Assembly (NCBI GenBank): GCA_025349905.2
Contig: MU624737.1
Coordinates: forward strand, 1 to 27,068
Length of the DNA stretch: 27,068 bases
Direction: 5' to 3'
Source: Blastocladiella britannica
Taxonomy: Eukaryota > Blastocladiomycota > Blastocladiomycetes > Blastocladiales > Blastocladiaceae
Shown piece after piece: positions 9,097 through 20,096 of this stretch (within the stretch, counting starts at the first letter, position 1; every line of letters starts with the position of its first letter). Position numbers and translations under genes: made by a program. Under the pieces are notes generated by a model. It had not been told where the DNA came from, did not search any database, and was given only the letters and a program-made list of their open reading frames with translations.

Positions 9097-10261
9097 ATGA
9101 TGAAAACCATTACGCAACGTAACGATCGCCACTGTGACATGAAAGAAAACGACGAGAACGCCGGGGCAACTCCGCCGCGCTGGTGTCGCCGATTCGGCGA
9201 ACTCTTCCCCCTTGGCGCGAAGTGGATCCTGGATGGGGTGCGCGGTGGAATCCACCTGCGGCCGCATCACCAACTCGAAGAAGATCTTCAGCAATCACCG
9301 CCAAGTTCCCTTGCTACCCCACAACAACGACTGTCGGCTGTCCAATGGCTTGTCAGGGTACGCTTGAACAACCCCACTGACATTGCTTGACAGCGTATCC
9401 GCTCACAGTTTTGAAATGAAATAGATGAACGCATCCTCAGTGAACTTCCAGTGCGGCCCCGAGACGCTGTTTCTCGCTGTTCAATACCTCGACCGCATTT
9501 TGGATGCGGAGATCGACCCAGACCTCAAACAGTTGATCCTCGGCCCTCCTCATCAGTGCGCAATGCCCCGCAAGGCCAACCATGCGCTTGTGGCCCTGTA
9601 CCTTCCAGCCGTCGTGTGCCTCTCTCTCGCGGCCAAGTACAATGACGAGTTTGCCGCCGCGAGTTCTCGCGCGGTATGCGTGGTCCTGTCGATGGCCCAC
9701 AACTGCATGCGGACCCTGACGTTGCGCCAGATTGCCGACTGTGAGCGTGCTATCCTGACCGTCCTCGAGTATCGGTTGGCCGGCATTGCGCCGTCGACGG
9801 CCGCGTTCGAAGTCATTTGCGCTGCGCCACACACGACCGCGCAGATTGCTGCCGTTGCTGATGGCGATGGGGCAGCAGCCCAGTCGTCGAAGATGCCCGG
9901 ATCATCACTCCTTCCGCCAATGTCGACAAGTCGTGCGTCTCTGGCTGACGAGCGATGGCCGGTGGCCATGTGCGATCCGCAGCGGCGATCGGTCTTGGCC
10001 CGAGTGGTCCGCGCCGTGCAGGTGGAAATGGTGCAGCGCACCCTTGAGCACCCTTCCGCGACAAGAGTAGCGCCGGCGCCGCTCGGCATGGTCCTGCTAT
10101 CGCGAGCGCTGGATCGAGTGGCCCTCGAGCTGATGGGCAGCGCACGCGGCCACAAATTCGACGGGTGCCGGCTTGATCTGGTGTGGATCAAGCGGTTGGA
10201 TCCAGCTGCATTCGATGTCGCCAATCGGGTCGTTCAAGAGTCTTGCCCGAGCGTCATGTAA
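9097..10261 (+). CDS. Cyclin (A/B-like cyclin box), cell-cycle regulator
   Basis: Predicted regulatory subunit of a cyclin-dependent kinase. Exons: 9097-9357 and 9425-10261; intron of 67 nt in phase 0; 365 aa. Splicing joins QQRLSAVQWLVR to MNASSVNF. This restores the start of the cyclin box (compare MRAILVDWLVEV in A/B cyclins), followed by PETLFLAVQYLDRIL (helix 2). Helix 3 reads LPAVVCLSLAAKYND, and LTLRQIADCERAILTVLEYRL matches the MEpxIL helix. About 30 extra residues between helices 2 and 3 (from DAEIDPDLKQL) are longer than in typical A/B cyclins. The N-terminal 73 residues are charged and Pro-rich with no clear destruction box (no RxxL followed by N). The second cyclin fold is weak. 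The exact class (A/B, or a fungal G1 cyclin) is uncertain. CFAP61 starts 90 bp downstream on the same strand. Confidence 0.85.
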
Positions 10262-10351
10262 ATTTCAATTGTAAATATTTATTTTGACATTATGACATTT
10301 TGAATGATTTGGGAAACGCCTTCTCTCTCTTTCCATCAAGAAGAAACAAAA
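10262..10351 (+). promoter_or_regulatory. Cyclin 3' UTR and CFAP61 promoter region
   Basis: 90 bp, AT-rich at its left end, then pyrimidine-rich and A-rich up to the CFAP61 ATG. I found no RFX X-box, which drives many ciliary genes in animals. Confidence 0.4.
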
Positions 10352-13300
10352 ATGAGCACGAGTTCCCAATCCACTTTACGACGCGCAACTATTGCCGACG
10401 TCCCTCAAGTTGTGGATCTTATCAACAGCCGAAAAAAAACTGGCGCGGATGCTCGCCTCTTCCTGCCTGCGAGTGCCAGCCAAATTGGATGGGAAATGTG
10501 CGGTTCAAGGGAAATACACTTTTTTGAAGTATCTTCTCACAGATTTGTGCCAATTATGCTCATAGTGAAGCAAATCTCATCACGCTCGTGAGCGAGACTG
10601 CGGATGGTGAACTTGTCGCATATTCCACATTTGCGACTGCGCCAAACACTGAGCGAGTGTGCCTCGATCCAACTGAGCGAGCCCACCTCGATCGCGCATT
10701 TCGCGGAAACGGATGGGACTCGCATGTTCGCAGCCAGTTCAAGGCGCCGTTACTCCAAGTACGACAGTATTTTTGTGAGAGAACGAATTCAGCTCACACC
10801 CATTGACGCTTTTTAGCGATCCAGCACGGTGTTTCTTGAGCGGATCTGCTTCAGTTCCAAAGTCGAGTCTTCTGCCTCCATTGTTGCCATTGACTGCCTC
10901 GCGATGGTATTTGCGCTGGCTCCTCGCATCCAGTACATTGCTCTCGCTTCACCCGTGGCTTTGCACAGCGTCTCTACGGACCTGGCAGCCACCAAACTGT
11001 CGCAGATCTGGGTCCATTTGTCGAGTTCTATCCAGGTTGGTGCACCTTCAGCACGCGGCAGCCAATCGGGCCAGATCAAGGAGCGCCGACCAATGTTTGA
11101 GCCAGCCTTGGCTGCAGATTCACTTGTGCCGCCGTATTTCCTTTACGTCAGTTCTCGAAAGACGATTTCGCCTCCCCTGATTGTGCGCAAAGCGCGCGTG
11201 GAGGACTGCGACGACTTGGTCCCGCTCTTTAAACGTCACAACGTGCGAGAAGGAATCACTTTATTGAAAGAGGTGGACTCACCATAATTCCCACTCGTCT
11301 GCAGATGCTGCCCCCTGATGCTGGAGACTACCACGTATCCGAAATTCTTGAAAACAAGCAAGAAGACGTGGTTTCCCTAGTGGCAGAGCACCGGGGCATT
11401 GCCGTGGCATTCCTGAGCGCTAGCAAGTCCGTCGACGTTGATGGTCTTTGCGAGCACTTTGCCCTGCAAGATATTTTCCCTGACATTATCCAACAGCGAG
11501 GTATGTGCATCTCTTTTGTTGTGCATGTCCATTAGAAAAAAAACTTACCATTTCTTATTTAGGTGAGACTCCACTGCCAACTGACCAGGACCCTCGCCTC
11601 AACAATGTCGCCTCAATCCGCGCATCAGCAGAGAATTTGGCGGCTGCTCCTGAGATTAATCAGGATAATGCTGGTGCTCTGGCAGACGATGGGGAAAGAC
11701 ATCTGACGTATAGCGCGGAAACCGCACATGAAGAAGTCATCAGCAACCTCGCAAATGATCTCCGTAGCAGTGCCCACCACCCAAAGCAGACATTCGCCGA
11801 GCACAACGCATTTGCGATTCACTTGTTCTGCATCGACGAGCAATACTCGTTGCACAGCACCGAGCTTATTAAGGTGCGCCCTTCCTTCGTTCCTGTCGTG
11901 ATATTTGACTCACGCCTTTTTTTTCCTTTCCAGCCACTATTTGACGCCTTCCCCGGGAGGAATTATTGCCTGCTCAGCCAACCCACTGTTGCTCCCGAAA
12001 TGCCACTGCTCCGGGCTCCAGGTGGTGATAGCTTGTTTACCCGAGTGTCGCCCAAGCCAGAGTGCCAGCCTCGGCACTGCTTGTACTTGGCGCATCGGTT
12101 TGGGTCCCTCGATCGCGTACGCGTGCGTTTCGGAAGAAAATCCGAGTCTGAACGCGTAGTGACTGCGTGCCTTGGCACCGAATCTTCCATGTCAGCCAGC
12201 TGGTGCAATCGTCTTGAAGATGTGGACGACGAATTTGAGCCAGTTCGGCCCGAAGGAGGTAGCGTTCATTTTCTTTCTCTCCGCAATGTTTAATGAACGC
12301 TGACATTGGGCTCCATAGCTTCATTTTTTGTCATCGAATCCTTCCAGCAAATTATCGGGTTCGCGGTGGTTCGCCATGAGGATCCCCAGCCGTACTGCAA
12401 ACAATTTGACGTGAATCGCTGGGTCGACTGCCAGTACCTCATGGGCCGTGGGAACCTATTTGTCCTCGAGGGCTTGGTTATTAACCCACTGTTTGAAGGT
12501 CATGCACGTTGGGTGCTGCAGGTATCGTTTGCTTGCCTTTTCACTCATTGAATATTGCACCTGCTGAAAAATGGTTCATTTTTAGGATGTAATGATACTG
12601 TGCGAAGTCCCAATGCTTTTCTACGAGTGCGCTGCTCCTATCGACCACTTGTCCATCAAAGTCTTGCGTGAGCAGCTCGTCCCACTTCGGCCTTTTCCCC
12701 ACGTGATGTCAGAGACATGTCAGTGTCCAGTCTGGTTTATCTGCAATAGCTTGCTTTTAGAGCCACGGGTATGTTTTTTTTTTTTCATACAATCGAATCC
12801 TGCGGCGGTATTCAAATGCGACAATAATTGCGTCAGGTCCCAATCAATGATCGACTCGTTTTTGTTGGCGGATCGGATTGCAATGTTTCCGCCATTGAGG
12901 AGCTCGTATTTGTACGGCCATTAATATCGAGCCCCACTTTTTCGTATTGCTCTGACACACCTTCATTTTCTATACCAGAACGACCATTATCGTTTTACCA
13001 ACCTGCTCCTTGTGTCACCCGAGGGTCTCTATTTCCCAAACCCGCCGATCATGTCCCGGGATGTCTCGAACTGGTACGTTTCATTTAGCCCAAAAAAATG
13101 GGGAGGGACCTAAATCATTTGAATATCAGGTCCAACCTCAAGGGGTATTCATTGTTTTGCGTAGAAGTGCACGATTCAATTGCACAAATCCAACGGCAAG
13201 TGCGGCGCGTGCGCTTGAAGCGCGCTGGGGCCGTCAAGTACGACCGCCTCGTGCTTTCGTTTGGCGAAGAGTACACCACTGCTGCCATGACATCCGCATC

Positions 13301-14690
13301 GGGCGAAAACATGTACCGTCATGTCCCCAATATCGTACCATGCGATATGGCACACGCGTACCATTTGCTGCAGGCGACCGAGCGCTACCCGGATGGCATT
13401 TGCGTTATTGGCAGCGACATGGCGGCTTTTGGCGCGGTACGACTCTTGCTCGACAACGGATATGACTCTCGCCGCATCCATCACATTGCTGGACCGCCAT
13501 CTTCGTGGAAATTGCTCTCTAAATGGAGCGAGCAAATCCTTGCGGCGTATACCGAGCAGGGCGTCCACCTGGTGCAAGATGCGGTTGTGGGGTTCCGACT
13601 GTCACCGCTCGATCGTGTCATTGGTGTTATTTTTGACAATGCGCAAATCACGCCTTGCTCGCTTGTGGTGCTGGCCGATACAAAGCAGGTATCGCCCGAC
13701 AACTTTAAGGTGGTTCATGACGCATCGCTTGTTTTCGACGAAGGCCTTGTCATCACGAGCGCATTTGAAACTTGCGACCAGAACATGTGCGTCCCCTATC
13801 CCTTTTCATTTTGCTCGTCCTCGTATTTCTGAGCAATTGCATTTTGTTTTTAGTTTTGCTGCTGGAACTTGTACTCGCTTTTCTCGTCGTGAGCGGATTC
13901 CTTGGTCCTTGCGCGATGTCAACAGCCGAGAGGTTGGCCAAAAGGTATTGTATTCCGTCTCTTGTATTTCTGAGATGTTTTGGACCTAACCCTGACGCTC
14001 CAAACGCTCTCGTAGCTGGCTCAACGACTTTGCCCAGCCCGTCCCACGAGTCAAGAACCAACGCCTATGTCCCCACCGCTCATGTTTACGCAACCCAAGT
14101 TTTCGTTTTCGAGTATTGTGGGCAACTTGAATTACTTTTCGTTTTACCCGGCATCCCCATTTGCGCCGCCGCGCGAATCGTCACTCACGGACGCCGCGAG
14201 TGAAATGATGACTGTCCATGCGACTCATGATGGCTGGCATGATACAACCATTCGCCTTGACTCTCGGCGGCACATTGAGTCGTTCATTTATTGCGGAACA
14301 ACCCCAGTCGACCCAAGCAAGGTGTTGCTGCTTTCAGGCTTACACGAGGCCGTGCTTGATGGCCTTGCGAATCGGTTTCAGGACGGCCTTGTACCCGATC
14401 TGTTCAGGTTCGTGCATTATCATTTGGTTTTATCCGATTTCTCACATCATACAAAATCATATAGCTATGTCATGGATCCAAAGTTTGGGATCCTTTTTAC
14501 TCCGGATTTCAAGACAGTGTTGGACCAATTGGCGCAGCACATTGCAGCATCGGTGCAGCCTGGAATTGACGCTCCCAAGTGGCTCAAAGGATCCGATCAA
14601 CATGACGAGAAGGCCTCTCCGCAGGAAACGGCCGACCAGCAGCTGATTCAGGAGGTTATTCGTCGCATTCAAGGCACCTCGCGGCCGTAG
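10352..14690 (+). CDS. CFAP61: CFAP61, radial-spoke-associated flagellar protein
   Basis: Axonemal protein; in Chlamydomonas FAP61 belongs to the calmodulin- and spoke-associated complex at the base of radial spoke 3. Fourteen exons: 10352-10497, 10566-10758, 10817-11242, 11305-11500, 11563-11873, 11934-12258, 12319-12521, 12586-12768, 12837-12911, 12979-13073, 13130-13786, 13854-13944, 14016-14407 and 14465-14690; introns 56-71 nt; 1172 aa (human 1237). The N-terminus has an acetyltransferase-like fold (LRRATIADVPQVVDLI, then EANLITLVSETADGELVAYS), and a second such start lies near residue 234 (LIVRKARVEDCDDLVPLF). From about residue 660 a Rossmann-like oxidoreductase fold begins (DRLVFVGGSDCNVSAIEEL), followed by LTLIS-like LLLVSPEGLYF and, near 936-949, FAAGTCTRFSRR, all typical of CFAP61. 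The C-terminus matches the family dimerisation region (YCGTTPVDPSKV, FSYVMDPKFGILF). Exon 2 could use other acceptors; the one chosen keeps conserved frame. Confidence 0.93.
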
Positions 14691-14800
14691 CTGCAGATAC
14701 TCGGAACGAGACAACATTAATATATTCCAGGGACAACGGTTTTTATTCTCTGGAAAAAAAGGGGTGGCGATATGGTGACACGCATTCAAAAAGCGGTTCA
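14691..14800. terminator. Convergent spacer between CFAP61 and formin stops
   Basis: 110 bp between the two stop codons if the last two formin introns are correct. It is AT-rich near 14715-14760 and has no AATAAA. The 3' UTRs probably overlap. Confidence 0.45.
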
Positions 14801-17800
14801 TCACATGGCGGCCATGCCCCGCGAATCAGAAGCTCTGCTGGCTCCGGCGGCTTTGGCATGCTTAATAGCATCCGAGTCTTCCGCTGTGTATCATGATTTA
14901 AATGAGTAAATTGACGGAACTGCTCCTTGGAATGAGACGTACCAGTTAAAAGGCCACGACTCTGGCCACGGACACGATTGACAATTTGGGACTTGGGGCT
15001 ATCATCTTTGACTGCACACAATGCAATTCTCGGGGTGAGCTCACCTTCCCAGTGCTGAGAAATAAATGGGACGAACCTGCAGCGACCCGCCGCACACGTG
15101 GGCGCAAATTCAGACTGTCGCCGCCGTCCGCGACTGCACCCATCTTTTTCGAGGCTCCTCCGGTTCCAGGGCTCGTGGCAGGACCAGACCCACCACTGGG
15201 TGCGCCGAACGCCTTGCCCGACTTGACCTGGGCAATAATGTCGTCCAGCTCTGGCTCCCCTTGATCGCCGAGAGGAGACGCACTGGAAGTTGCCTCGTTT
15301 TTGCGTTTTCGAGCCGCTGCCTCTTCGTCCTTGCGCTGTTTGAGTTTTTTTATGCATGAGTTACCTTGACATACACGTTGCAGAGGTGCATACAAAAAGA
15401 GTACCTTTTTCTCGGCCTCCTTTTTCTCTAGGTCGGCGACCTTGGCAATCCACGCCACGTTTTCCGCCTTGGCAGTATTGAATGCAACGATAAATGCCTG
15501 GAAACGCACATACTGAGCGACAGCTGCAAAAAATTAGAGGGAAAAGAGCCCATACCGTGAAAATGCCAAAGAATTCCTCGGTTTTCGCATTCGAGGGATC
15601 TTCAGCGTACGAGGACACGGCAGCCGCAAACTTCTTTTCAGCATCGTCCCATGCAGCTGACAAATCCTTGACCTTTTTCGACGCATCCTCAAAGAATGGG
15701 CCAAAGGCGGCAATGAACTTTTCGTTCTCTGCCTTTTTGGCAGTCAGTTGTTCAAGCATGTCGTTCCCTTCCTTGACGGAGACCTTGAGGACGCCAAGTC
15801 CGCTCTTGACCTCTGGCTGCGCAACTTTGGACGCGGCTTCGACGGCGGCGATTGAGCTCGGGAATGTGACGATGGTCGGGAACTTGAGCTCAATAAGCTC
15901 CACCATATAGTGCAACAAGGTGTGCTTCCGGCCGTTGACACTCGCGTTGGATTTGACGTCGCCAAGCTAGGTGTTTTTATATGACAGTCAATGGCCCACC
16001 CGCAAGGCAAAAAAAAAAAAAAACACAGTATAAAAAATACCTTGGTCAGCGCTTCGAGCTTAAACCCATATGCGCCGCCACGAGCGCCCGCGTTCATATA
16101 GTTGCCCAAAGCAAGTACGATTTTGAGCACCTCCTTGAACTGCTTGCTCTCCAGCACTTGTTCGCTGGCAAGCCGGACCGCCCGCACGCAGTGCATCACG
16201 TCACCCAATTTCTCGGCAAACTCGAACTTGAATAACATAGCGCGGAGCCGCTCGTCGTACAAGAGCACCTTGGATGCCTCCCACATCAGGCGGTCCGCCT
16301 CCGCGAGCCGCTCGAGATCCTTGGGAGCGACGGTCTGCAGCATCTCGAGATCCTCCTTGGACGGCGTGTAGTTGCGCAGCTGCAGCAAATCGTCCATTGG
16401 AATCACCGTCGAGTCGCCGGCCCGGATGGCCGCCACGATGACGCTGGGCGTCAACTTGGTCTTCTTGAGCAAGATGTTGCAGTTCTGGGCCTTTTTGGAA
16501 TCAATGACCGACACGGGACCCTTGTTGGCGTCTGGTGCAGCTGGCTGGCCCTCGCCTGGCGCGCCTGTGCTCTCCTTTGCCTTGGGCTTGGCTTGAGCAG
16601 CCGCAAAGAGATCTTCGAATGCCGCCGAGTCGAGCCGAGTGTGCACTTCGCCGTCGTCAATGTCCTTCCAGATGGTTTTGGTGACGGCGGGAGCTCCAAG
16701 TTTGGACCAGTTCAGTCCGCGGAGTGGTTTGGACGACATATTGATCTTTTTCGCCGGCAGGCCAACCGGTGCTCGCGGCATACCTGGTGGCGGTGGCGGG
16801 CCCATACCCGGAGGCGGCGGCGGGCCAGGGCTGTAGAAATGGTTTGCGTGAGATATCTTTCTTTAAAGATGGAAAAAAAAAATCGCGCACGGGCGCATGC
16901 CGCCTGGGGGAGGCGGTGGGCTAGATGGCATCAGAAAAGTGTCGCATTCAGAGCGGTGAGTCTAAGGTCAACCAATGGACCAAATGAAACTGCAATACGT
17001 ACGGAGGCGGCCCACCGCCCATCATTGGTGGTGGTGGGGGAGGGGGAGGTCCACCGGGTCTGGAAAAAATCAGGAAAATCAGGATGCCAGTTCTTCTTGC
17101 TCGCTGATTGAGAAGTTCAATAATAAAAAAGGGGTGTACCCGCGAACGCCGCCCGGCGGAGGAGGACTGTTCAGTTGAAATAAAGGATCAGATCCGTGCA
17201 TCAAGTTTGGAAAAAACGGTTAAAACATACGGAGGCGGAGGCGGGGGAGGTCCACCACCCATCATTGGAGGTGGCGGAGGCGGAGGAGGCGGTCCTCCAC
17301 CCATCATCGGTGGTGGAGGAGGAGGCGGCGGCCTATCAAATTCAGATGGTCAAAGATGGACTCAAAGAAAGTAAAACTGAGCGTCACATACGGAGGAGGT
17401 CCGCCACTGCCCATCATCGGTGGGGGTGGAGGTGGCGGACTGTAAGGGCCACGGAACAAATCAGCTGTGAGTGTGGTCATACTTTATCGTCAAAGAATGG
17501 AATAGTATGCACGGTGGCGGTCCTCCAGTGCGACTGTTGTTCATAAGGGCAACATTCGTCAGTATTGACTTGGTTCGCCAGTGAGGAAAAAATAATGAAA
17601 AGGACGCACGGTGTCCCAAACATCATGGGTGGACTGCAGCAGAGTGCGTGGTCAGCTATAAGCCCGGAATTCCTGATTGATACATAAAATGACGTACGGT
17701 GGAGGAGGCGGCGGCGGCGGCGGACCTCCCCTGGTTTGATTGAAGGGTGGGGGCGGCGGTGGTGGAGGTGGTGGCGGCCCACCAGACCCACCTGTGCTCG

Positions 17801-19894
17801 GCGACCCACCTTGCACACTTGCCACACCAAGAACGGTTGTACGAATGCGCTCGAGCTCAGCTGCAACATCGGCAGAATTGGCCCCTCCACTTTCGGCGCG
17901 CTCTCGCACCAGTCGCTCGAGCTCGGCCACTTGACGCTTGAGCGCAGCAGCGTCGCGCGCAATCTCCTTTGAGCGAGCATCCTCCTTCTCGAGTTGCCCT
18001 CGCAATTCCGATGCCTCCAGTCGCGCCTGCTCTGCTGCCTTCTTCTGGGCACGTTCAGTGTCATCGTCCGCCGCCCCAGGCCCAGAAGCGACATTCACTT
18101 TTGCCAGAAGCTCAGCAATTGGGATATTGGCAAGTGTGACTGCTGGGTCAGCCGATTCGTCGTTCGCGGCCAATCCAGAGTTGCCAGCGCTCTTGGTCAA
18201 GATGACTGTTTGGACAAGCGCGTCCACCACTGCCCAGTATTTGCGCGCCTTGACTGGGTTGCCTGGAAAGAGCGCGAGATGCCGCACAATCGAGCGCAAA
18301 TGGCGCGCGGCACGCGCCCCAGTGGTCGCAGTGGAGATGAGTGAAAAGAGGTCTCCCAGCTCGCGGTCCTCCGTCAAAACACTTGGTGACGGAAGGGTTC
18401 CCGACGGCGGGGTCAGGCGCTCAAGGAGGGTTCGCTCGTCCGCATCCGCGTTCTTGTTGAAAATATCAATTAGCGTGTCGATCTGCTGCTGGTTGGGCGG
18501 GTCGGTCAGGCCCAAAAGTTTCTAGGCAAAAAATTTATACCGTCAGCAAATGATAAATGAATAACGAGTGGGAGCGACTGCGGTACCCCCATTGCCTCTT
18601 CCACTCCGGCAGAATAGAGCTCGTAGCGAAGGTGCATTCGAACTTCGACTTCAGCGCCGGCTTTTCCAGCACCGCCCTGGACCACGGCATTGATGAGCGC
18701 AAGTGCAGCGCCATGCAAAGCACCAACTTGCGCTGTGACACTTTGTGCAGAGGAAGACACACCCACTGCGGTGGCAGTGTTGATCGCTTGCACAGCCGCC
18801 GCGACTGTCCCTGCTGGCACCCATCCCGGACCCATACCAAAGACGGATTGCCCGATCGCTGGTCCGGACGGATCGACCAAGAGGCACTTGACAATGATTT
18901 CGAACCGATTGCTGAGCGAGAGTGCCTCCGCCAACAGAGCCAAAGTGTCCAGTACGCGAGAATGACCTCCCGGGATGAAGCAAAGCCCAGCAAAAAGCTC
19001 GAGCACAAGGGTGCGTGCCTTGAGATTCGTGGACCGCAGTGCCAGGGCCAGGGAAATCAAGTTGTCGAGTCGTTCCAAAACAGCAGCAAGCCCAGGACGC
19101 GTGTTCATGATGGCCTTGAATCCGCGCAGAATGAGTTCTTCTGTGCCATCGTGCCTATTGTTTTCGAAAATGTCAAGTCTGAAGAAAAATGGACAACTGC
19201 AAAATCTACGTACGTGCGGTTGTACTCCATGTCCTCAAACAACTGGAACATGAGGCGCACGCCGCCTGCATTGATGAAAGCCGTGATCCAGCTGACGGTG
19301 CGCGAAGCCAGGGCCTGTGCTACAGCGCGGAGAACTTCCTCGGAGGGATTTTCGCGGAGGGCGATCAACTCGGGAATGTCTGCAGCGGCGGCAGGTGCGG
19401 CAATGGCAGCGTTACTAAGGATCTGCGCCTTGAGGAAGGCCCATTTTTTTTCCGCAGCCCACGAGCGCATGGGCAACTTGTGGCTTTCTGCAAGTCCGAG
19501 CTCCTCCTATTCTCAATTTTTGTCCATTTCACATTAGAATTCCACATCAAGGAGTTTGACGAACCATCACAATTTCCAATCCAGCATCCAAGTCCTCGTC
19601 GCAGGGCATGTCGGCGATTTCGCCAGTGGGCGATTGTGCAGTCGCGGCGGCAGCGGCATCGATATGGAGGGCGGGGGCAGATGCAGATACGTGTGACTCG
19701 GTGGTACCAGGCGGATTTGGCTGCGAGCCGTGGTGCACCTGCAATCCCCCGTCAATTGATCTGCGGATCGGCACCGCGCCGCGATCGACATGTTCTGGGA
19801 TCCCCGCAGCGAGGGGCACGGGATCTGAAATGTGCTGGGTGAGCTTGCGATGGAGCCGGTCGCGGTCCGGGTTCTTGCTTGCGTGGTTTCCCAT
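14801..19894 (-). CDS. Diaphanous-related formin (GBD/FH3-FH1-FH2-DAD), predicted N-myristoylated
   Basis: Actin nucleator and elongator controlled by Rho GTPases. Seventeen exons in gene order: 19565-19894, 19214-19506, 18587-19154, 17698-18521, 17610-17633, 17513-17533, 17392-17439, 17231-17332, 17140-17166, 17003-17059, 16891-16920, 16041-16830, 15556-15966, 15405-15497, 15077-15335, 14943-15011 and 14801-14883; 1342 aa. MGNHASK at the start fits N-myristoylation, as in FMNL formins. The GBD/FH3 begins near residue 108 (MEELGL, AAEKKWAFL) and runs to about 470. A coiled coil lies near 530-610. FH1 covers about 635-800 and is split by eight phase-2 introns. FH2 (about 800-1190) has KPLRGLNWSKL, ALGNYMNAG, AYGFKLEALTKL and TLLHYMVELIE. 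A DAD-like motif LDDIIAQVKSGKAF is near 1236-1249. The last two exons rest on splice signals alone. An upstream in-frame ATG at 19969 would bury the MGN motif and is less likely. Confidence 0.9.
16891..17633 (-). other. FH1 microexon array (seven symmetric proline-rich microexons)
   Basis: Seven consecutive coding exons of 24, 21, 48, 102, 27, 57 and 30 nt are separated by introns of 76, 73, 59, 64, 80 and 82 nt and bounded by introns of 64 and 60 nt. All eight introns are phase 2. Seven split a Pro codon as CC/N, and one (17060-17139) splits a Gly codon as GG/N. The exons encode Pro runs plus the recurring motif MMGGG or a variant. The 102-nt exon carries the Pro-run/MMGGG unit twice. All acceptors end in CAG or TAG and donors match the window consensus. 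Continuous translation across the region is broken by stops, so splicing is required. Confidence 0.88.
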
Positions 19895-19980
19895 TATTTT
19901 ATATGGATTTTCCCAAGTAGGAGAGAGCGAGTCTGGGAATGTGTGGTAAAGCGTGGCCATCACACGCAACCCAGGCAGTC

Positions 19981-19998
19981 ACGTCCATTAATGGACGT
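19981..19998. promoter_or_regulatory. Perfect 18-bp palindrome
   Basis: ACGTCCATTAATGGACGT reads the same on both strands, with arms of nine bases and no spacer. It lies 87-104 bp upstream of the formin ATG. Its length and lack of loop suggest a site for a homodimeric DNA-binding protein rather than an RNA hairpin. It matches no site I can name. Confidence 0.6.
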
Positions 19999-20088
19999 AG
20001 ATGCACAAGAGAGCACCTGAGAGCACAATCGCCCGTCGTCACCTCCTCCCAGTTCGCGGCCGTCGAGTGGTCCGTCCGTCACGGTCCC

Positions 20089-20096
20089 TGACGTCA
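20089..20096. promoter_or_regulatory. CRE/ATF palindrome TGACGTCA
   Basis: Perfect palindromic bZIP site in the formin/lipase divergent promoter, identical to the one at 968-975. It sits about 195 bp from the formin ATG and 360 bp from the lipase ATG. Function is inference. Confidence 0.45.

Noticed and set aside
9097..14690. Cyclin and CFAP61 as one gene or operon
   Set aside because: Cyclin ends in a clean stop with 90 bp before the CFAP61 ATG, and the families are unrelated; adjacency alone is not evidence of a shared transcript.
16800..17790. Minisatellite or simple repeat (GGTGGC/GGAGGC-rich stretches)
   Set aside because: The repeats are Pro and Gly codons of FH1 microexons, bounded by proper splice sites and kept in one frame after splicing.
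19895..19969. Upstream in-frame ATG (19969) as formin start
   Set aside because: It would add residues before a strong myristoylation signal and has no family support; 19894 is preferred.
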